The notes below the pieces were generated by a model. It was not told where the DNA came from. It saw only the letters and a list, made by a program, of their open reading frames with translations, and searched no databases. A stretch of DNA of 64,000 nucleotides from Isoetes taiwanensis (lineage: Eukaryota; Streptophyta; Lycopodiopsida; Isoetales; Isoetaceae), in the NCBI GenBank assembly GCA_021234155.1, contig JAJEKV010000023.1, positions 8,560,610 through 8,624,609 of the forward strand, given 5' to 3'. The position numbers were made by a program, and so were the translations under genes. This document shows, in pieces, positions 58,753 through 64,000 of this stretch. Each line of letters starts with the position of its first letter. Positions within the stretch are counted from its first letter, which is position 1.

Positions 58753-58953
58753 AAATGGCGCCATGGCGCCATTTGGTGTAACGGTGAACACTTGGATCAA
58801 ATGGCGCCATGGCGCCATTTGGTCGAAATGGTGTTTGGATCAAATGGCGCCATGGCGCCATTTGATCCAAATTCACACCTATTTGGATCAAATGGGCCAT
58901 GGCTTCATTTGATCAAACACCATTTTCGACCAAATGGCGCCATGGCGCCATTT
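58753..58953. repeat. Element D palindrome cluster 1 (22-bp perfect palindromes)
   Basis: A 22-bp perfect palindrome (AAATGGCGCC joined to ATGGCGCCATTT) lies at 58753, 58799, 58842 and 58932, with variants at 58713 and 58890. Spacing is roughly 43-90 bp. Each contains two GGCGCC and a central CCATGG. It lies between a minus-strand gene starting at 58566 and the rest of the element. Confidence 0.85.
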
Positions 58954-59006
58954 GATCCAACACCATTTCCACCAAATGGCTTAACTCCATCACAAAATCT
59001 ACACGA

Positions 59007-59082
59007 GGTGCCTATGTTATGCATTCTTGCTCCCATTGTTGTATATGTGTCAATAAGAGCAGGCATGCATAACATGGGCACC
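59007..59082. repeat. 26-bp imperfect hairpin
   Basis: Arms 59007-59032 and 59057-59082 pair at 23 of 26 positions around a 24-nt loop. Arms begin GGTGCC and end GGCACC, as do the hairpins near 60.7 kb. Confidence 0.6.
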
Positions 59083-59089
59083 CCATGCC

Positions 59090-60341
59090 AACTTTGCAAT
59101 TGAAACCAAGGTTACGCAGGTCCTAGCGCGGCATTAATGTCGACATTTGAACACTCTATACACATGGCGACAATAGAACGTAATTTATACCGTAAAACAA
59201 AGTGGACTTACTTGATATTAGATAGATCCATAGTGGTATGTCACGGGAGAGTAGATAGAACAGGAAAATGAAGTCGATCCCAGCAGATATATTGGCGAGA
59301 AGAATGCGCCAAGAAGAGCCAAGAAGAAAGCGCCAAGAAAGATTCGAAGAAGAAGGAGGATTCGCTAAGAAGAAAGCGCCAAGAATCACCGGGATTTCGC
59401 GGGAGCTGAAGAAGAAAGCCGACAAAGACGCATGCGCTTTGCAAAGTTTCTCGCTTAGGCGCTCGAGAAAAGAAGCGCCTTTTGCGCGAAGCGGACCGAC
59501 GAACAAAGCGGATTCGGAAGCCCGAACCGCGGCACCTAAAACGCTCAAGGCCGCGGGCATGGTCGCATAAAGGGAGCACGGCGGCAAAGAGGGAGCTTTA
59601 AAGGCAAAGTACAATTTTCAAAACGGACGATTCAAATTTGATGTGGCAGTCAAATTTCAATATATCGGGCGGGAATTTTGACTTTTATGTTAATTATGGG
59701 CGGAATTTTGAATTTTATGTTCAAATTTTAAGCAAGCGGGCGCTTAGGCGGAAATATTCAATTTCAAAATTGAATTGTATGCGGCATGGCGCCTCGACTC
59801 ACCACGGCATGGGCGGAGTGGGTGGTGGGGCGGGCATGGCGGCTGGACCGCGGCACGGGCGGCGAGCGGACCGGACCGCGGGCACGGGCGTGGCGGCATG
59901 TGGCTGGACCTGGCGGGCATGGGCGCTGGGCGGCGATGGGCCCTAGTTGGTCGCTGTTTTTCGAAGCTTCTCATTCGCTTCATTCGTTTTCGATTCCGGC
60001 TCAGCGCCCGACCTTAGCCGCCGACCTTGGCTAAATACGCCTTAGTCCCTGGCGCCGAGCGCCCTAAAGCAACCCTTTTTCATCCTTTTTTTCAGTGATT
60101 TACGGGCGCCATTTCCCCGCTAGTTCACCGCCTCAACACATCTAGATACACACGGTTTTGGGGACCAAATTCAAGGCGCCTTGAAATGGAAATGGACAAT
60201 TCGAGCTCAACAAAATGTGGAGACGAAGCTAGCTTACCTCAAAGGGACGGTATGCCGTCTACTTGCATTGTTTGTTTGGGCTAAATGGCGCCACCGCGCT
60301 ATTTAGATGCCTGGTAACCACTTTAGGGTCTTATAGTTGAC
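59090..60341. other. Element D interior, no gene supported
   Basis: A plus-strand frame at 59268-59570 (Arg/Lys/Ala-rich: RRKRQERFEEEGGFAKKKAP) includes gcgccaagaagaaa repeats and is probably repeat-driven. 59800-59945 is GC-rich. There is no recognised domain or splice context. Confidence 0.4.
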
Positions 60342-60621
60342 AAATGGCGCCATGGCGCCATTTGGATGATTGAGTGCACTTTAGGAGTCTTAGCTTACTT
60401 TAGGATGCCTGGTAGCTTACCATAGGGTCTTGTTGTTGGCAAATGGCGCCATGGCGCCATTTGATGTGTATTAGCATACATTTAGGACTTGTTGTTGGCA
60501 AATGGCGCCATGGCGCCATTTGATGTGTATTAACTTACCATAGGGCCTTGTTGTTGCCATTTGATGTCTATTAGCATACATTGGGAACTTGTTGTTGGCA
60601 AATGGCGCCATGGCGCCATTT
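60342..60621. repeat. Element D palindrome cluster 2
   Basis: Perfect 22-bp palindromes lie at 60342, 60441, 60500 and 60600. Each is embedded in a unit 'tagggtcttgttgttggca-[palindrome]-tgatgtgtattagcatac' repeating every 60-100 bp. Near-palindromic relatives with a CGC centre lie at 60838-60860 and about 61069. Confidence 0.85.
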
Positions 60622-60686
60622 TTATCTGCGTCTAGTCCTTTAACACTAATGGAGTCATTCGCATATGTATTCTCCTATAAATCGCA

Positions 60687-60775
60687 GGTGCCTCGACCCA
60701 GTCAGAGCCACTCTCCTTCCAACCATCTTCCGCGAATATTTGGAAGGGGAGGGGCTCGGACTGGGTCGAGGCACC
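60687..60775. repeat. 36-bp long-stem hairpin 1
   Basis: The outer 17 bp pair perfectly (60687-60703 with 60759-60775). The inner 19 pair at 16 positions (60704-60722 with 60740-60758), leaving a 17-nt loop. Stem length and symmetry suit a foldback element or a small-RNA precursor. Confidence 0.75.
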
Positions 60776-60914
60776 GCTGACCAAATCTGTGGAAATGCAT
60801 TGAACTGCTTCCATTTGCTTATGCGAACTTCGGATGCAAATGGCGCCCGCGGCGCCATTTGCCTAGATCATCTGATGCATGCGCTTGTTACGTTGTGGTA
60901 TCTCCTACGAATCG

Positions 60915-60997
60915 GGTGCCTCCACCCGGTCGATCCACTCTCCTTGAACCATCTTCCTCGAATATTGCGAAGGGGAGTGGTTTTGGCTGGTGGAGGC
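60915..60997. repeat. Long-stem hairpin 2, relative of hairpin 1
   Basis: It has the same layout as hairpin 1: GGTGCCTCCACCCGG at the left, ccactctcctt, an aaccatcttcctcgaatatt loop, then aaggggagtgg and ggtggaggcctc. The stem is interrupted by more mismatches. Each hairpin is followed by an AAATGGCGCCCGC-type near-palindrome, so the block of about 225 bp is a tandem duplication. Confidence 0.65.
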
Positions 60998-61429
60998 CTC
61001 TTCGACAAGCGAGGGGATAGGCATACGATCAGCCTCGTGCTTATGCTTTGGATGATACAAATGGCGCCCGCGAAGCCATTTGCCAACCACAACCTATTAA
61101 TGCGCACGCTTGTTCAAACCATTTACTGATGCCTCTTTGTTGCGATGCCTCTTTGTTGCGGCTATCTTACGATGCGGAAACACAATTTCAATCCGACCCG
61201 GACTATGATGCCGATAGGCAGTGCGGTGCATGGAAGTAATGCGGGTGAGCCCCTCATCGCTCTGAGGCTCTAAAGGAGGCTGCGAAGAGAAACTCTGCCT
61301 CCTTATAAGGGGAGACAGAACACGTAAACAGCCCGGCATTTACGGCCGGGCATCTTGGTCCAAATGAAGTTGGTTGCCAAGAGCGGTCGCGAGGATTGGA
61401 TCCGGGTGGTCTGTGAAGATACTTTGAAG

Positions 61430-62447
61430 CAGAGAATAATTGTGTACTATGTGGACTGGAAGTTTTATGATCCCATCAGAATGAATATGCGCTAGCATTG
61501 CAAATGTATTTGGTTCTACGAAGAAGCAAAATTTGGTGCCGGGCGTCATAACAAATGACTTTGAAGAAGCTGACATCAAAGGTCCACAAGAAATCTTGAG
61601 GGGCTTTATGATTCTTCGTAATCGGATGAACGAGTCGAAAAACTCGCCTTCATTCGTTGTCAAGGCAATAGCCCAGCAGAAACTACCCGCCATTGTGGAC
61701 ACGGCCTGGCTAAAAACAGTGAGCAAGAAGAAGACAAGACAACCTAGGGATACACCTGCAGCCGACAAAGACTCCTCATCTTCTACTGAGGATGTCCAGG
61801 AACCGGAGGAAGGAAAGGCGGCGGGCAAGAGGAAAGTTAAGAGAAAGGATCACAAAGATCCAGATATGGAAAAGAAGGAAAAGAAACAATCTAAAGAAAA
61901 GGAAGAGAAGGAAAAGGAAGAGAAGGAAAAGGAAGAGAAGGAAAAGAAAGAGAAGGAAAAGAAAGAGAAGGAAGATAAAGAAAAGAGGGAAAAGAAGGAA
62001 AAGAAAAGGGCAAGGAAAGAAAAGGATAGGGAAGGCAAGGGGCAGAAGGAAGGAAAGGCGACACAGGAAACGGAGGGAAAGGAAGTGGAGACAGAGGAAA
62101 CGGATGGGAAAAAGAAGAAGCACAGGCCGGAGAGCCTTGAGAAGGAGAGGACACCAAAAAAACAAAGGAGAGCGCCTCGGACTCCAAGTCCTGCTGGAAG
62201 TCCTAGAAGTGGTGGTGAACCTCCGAGCCCAAGGCATAGCGAGGATCCTGCGGACACACCGGCCAAAAGGGTCCCCATTAAGAAGCTAGAGCCAAAGAAG
62301 CTCACATTAAGAATAGCTCAGCACTTGCTAGAGGTGCACCGCAAATCTTGGTGGAAAGGTCGGGAAGAGGAAAAAGGCGGAGAGAATACTTTGCAAAAAA
62401 TTTTACGATCACAGGCATCTGTTTCCTCTCGGTGTCACATTCATTAA
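61430..62447 (+). CDS. Lys/Glu-rich transposon-type protein (frameshifted)
   Basis: An earlier frame (61370-61490) reads ...LKQRIIVYYVDWKFYDPIRM. After a frameshift near 61490 it continues ANVFGSTKKQNLVPGVITND, FEEADIKGPQEILRGFMIL, AIAQQKLPAIVDTAWLKTVS. From about 61730 it is a very charged tail dominated by KEEKEKEEK-type repeats (about 61865-62030), then PKKQRRAPRTPSPAGSP, to a stop at 62447. An ATG start was not found; the frame is open upstream of 61533 as far as a stop near 61485. The Lys/Glu tract is likely a nuclear/coiled region. Family unknown. The antisense Phe/Leu/Ser frames over the tract are shadows. Confidence 0.5.
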
Positions 62448-62960
62448 AAAATAGGCGTGTTCAAATTATATCAAGGACCAGCAAATCGACATCTAGACCA
62501 AGGAATATGGAGCACGTCAAAACTTTGGTGGAGTCCTTTGAGAGAGACCCACATCCGGTCTTCACTCCCGTGATGTGATTCCATTCAATCCCCTCACAAA
62601 TAAAAGCTGGTCCCTTGGAAAACCGAGGATGACCTCATGGGGATGCACTATTATATAGTGAATGGTAATCATTCGATTATGGCTGCTCAACTTGTATGTA
62701 GAAGACTTCGGCACACCAAAGTCCCAAGAGCAAATGTCAAAGATTTATCTTCAACGGAATTGCCGAGTGTTGTGCGACCACGGTCAGCGAGCAGGAATAC
62801 TGCGGCTCGGTTGTGAAGTCAATGATATCGCTGCGAAGACTATTTTCAAAGAGCCATTCATTGATAACATAACCCCTGCGGCGGCAATATGCTCTATCGC
62901 GGGAAGCGATCCATCGGGACGCGGGCAATCTCGCTTCGAGAACCATACAAGGTACATGTT
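62348..62960 (+). pseudogene. Continuation with ParB/sulfiredoxin-like patch
   Basis: After a shift near 62385 the frame reads YFAKNFTITGICFLSVSHSL..., then MEHVKTLVESFERDPHPVFT. A further shift gives DDLMGMHYYIVNGNHSIMAA QLVCRRLR (62627-62710). The pattern 'IVNGNH-x3-AAQ' resembles the conserved G-(N/M)-H-R-x-x-A box of ParB/sulfiredoxin-fold domains, but this is recall of a short motif only. Later frames (RNTAARL, 'EPYKV') end near a possible splice donor at about 62952. Decayed or wrongly assembled. Confidence 0.35.
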
Positions 62961-62981
62961 TTAATTTTTCGCAAGATTATG

Positions 62982-63090
62982 AAATGGCGCCCGTGGCGCC
63001 ATTTGTTCTAAGCAAACCCGCGGCGCCATTTCCTCACCAAATGGCGCCACGGCGCCATTTCCTCACCAAATGCGCCCGCGGCGCCATTTG
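62982..63090. repeat. Element D palindrome cluster 3
   Basis: Near-palindromic relatives (AAATGGCGCC with centre CGT, A or CGC, then GGCGCCATTT) lie at 62982-63004 and 63039-63060, with half-copies between. They sit in what is probably an intron between two coding blocks. Confidence 0.75.
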
Positions 63091-63109
63091 CTCATTAAAT
63101 GTTCAAGTC

Positions 63110-64000
63110 TAACTTCTTGTTGTTTCCGGCGTTATCGGCTCGGCTGAAGTTACCATGCGTGGTAAGCATCCTAAAGATTTCAACCGGTGGGTCTTCATGC
63201 GGAGGATATTTTTCGATTATTCGTGTCCCTATGGAACTTGTGGAAATCTTGCAAGCTAAAAGACAACAAGGGACAAACTATTACACATGGCGGGCAAAAA
63301 TCGACTACTTGGTCGGACCTACGAGGTGCATGAGGGGTATGGACTACGAAGGCGTCCGGGTTACATTCGAGGGAAGTCTTTGGATGGGAAGACCGTCAAG
63401 GTCACTAGTGATTATAGGTAAGCAATTCTTCAAGGCAAGGGCAAAGACACTAAGATCCATATCTTTCTTGAAGAAGGAGATTTTTGCATACGTGAAGGAT
63501 AATTTTCGAGGAAGTTCAAGTCCTTCAGCGATCTCGATGCTGCAGGTCTTGCAACCCTTCGAGGATACCGACCTGATTTCCATGGCCACCTTGCATAGTA
63601 AGTGGGTTGAAAACGGAGTGGGCAAGGAAGGCATTTTTCGGTAGCGTGCCACTGCCTTGGCAAGATTCATACATAATCTTTGTCTTGAAGAGAGGATAAT
63701 CGAAGACTTCCGTTCGCGAAGTTGAACTAACGACGACAAAGGGACAAGTTGTTTGCACTCTGTACCCGGTATCCTTGATTGCCACGGACACTAGAGGCAT
63801 ATTTCCAATGTGGGACAAAACCACACTAACAAATTTCTTTAATACATTTTGTAAAGAACACCACGGTGATTCTTTTTGGATAGTAGTCTTTGCAAGGCGG
63901 AGCACAACTTTTTGATTTCATCGTATTGGATGATCCGGATTCGGATCGAGTTTATATTGGCATGTATGAGGGCGAATACAAGAATCCGCCTCCCGGGGAG
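63110..64000 (+). pseudogene. Continuation of the element D gene, runs off the window
   Basis: Plus-strand coding scraps in changing frames: RGKHPKDFNRWVFMRRIFFD (63154-63215), DGKTVKVTSDYR before a gtaagc donor at about 63418, ISMLQVLQPFEDTDLISMAT (63530-63600), TTKGQVVCTLYPVSLIATDT and GIFPMWDKTTLTNFFNTFCK (63735-63850), then FWIVVFARRSTTF and, shifted, DDPDSDRVYIGMYEGEYKNP to the edge. Protein-like but unidentified; probably the 3' part of the gene at 61430. Confidence 0.4.

Noticed and set aside
59758-60034. GC-rich Gly/Arg/Ala frames on both strands
   Set aside because: Overlapping frames in GC-rich DNA with no domain; coding bias not distinguishable.
61340-62305. Antisense frames opposite the Lys/Glu-rich gene
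   Set aside because: Phe/Leu/Ser-rich shadows of purine-rich coding DNA; the plus strand has the coherent protein.

Overview
This window is nuclear DNA from a land plant, densely filled with nested transposable elements. Evidence for a plant: an initiator-tRNA-Met primer-binding site next to a long TGTAACA-type LTR, CACTA-type elements, GT-AG introns, a plant BAHD acyltransferase and a plant-style Helitron end. The exact lineage cannot be read from the sequence. There are no rRNA genes, bacterial operons or CRISPR arrays.

Layout. 1-5211: the left part of a Ty3/gypsy LTR retrotransposon on the minus strand (degenerate gag and protease-RT, primer-binding site, 2.4-kb LTR). It sits in a tandem/dispersed 444-bp repeat called R1 here (5212-5743). 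R1 is interrupted at 5744 by a CACTA-like element of about 20.9 kb and resumes at 26667. That large element (A) carries palindromic subterminal repeats, two pieces of a host SNF2/RAD5-like helicase, a 9-kb higher-order tandem array, a transposon gene broken by a 512-bp hAT MITE, an apparently intact eight-exon transposon gene, and a 695-bp duplication of its own 3' end. 26.7-33.3 kb is mostly gene-poor and contains a Helitron 3' end and several hairpins. 33352-34850 is the one convincing host gene, a two-exon BAHD acyltransferase on the minus strand. 35.2-36.3 kb is a 5'-truncated LINE.

40.2-43 kb holds a second R1 copy and the left end of another CACTA-like element (C). 44757-54470 is a complete 9.7-kb CACTA element (B) with 3-bp target duplications, inserted in a purine-rich minisatellite. 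It carries captured exons, a copia fragment, and a fragment of the same tandem-array unit found in element A. 54.9-64 kb is a further transposon-rich block (D): a frameshifted DUF7869-like gene on the minus strand, and a frameshifted Lys/Glu-rich gene with a ParB-like patch on the plus strand. Both are flanked by clusters of a 22-bp perfect palindrome and by long hairpins.

The unifying theme is that several unrelated elements (A, C, D, and an unassigned patch near 32.5 kb) each carry their own private palindrome in multiple copies near their ends and gene starts. These are probably binding sites for each element's own transposition protein. Many reading frames are broken by one-base shifts; some of this may be assembly error rather than decay.
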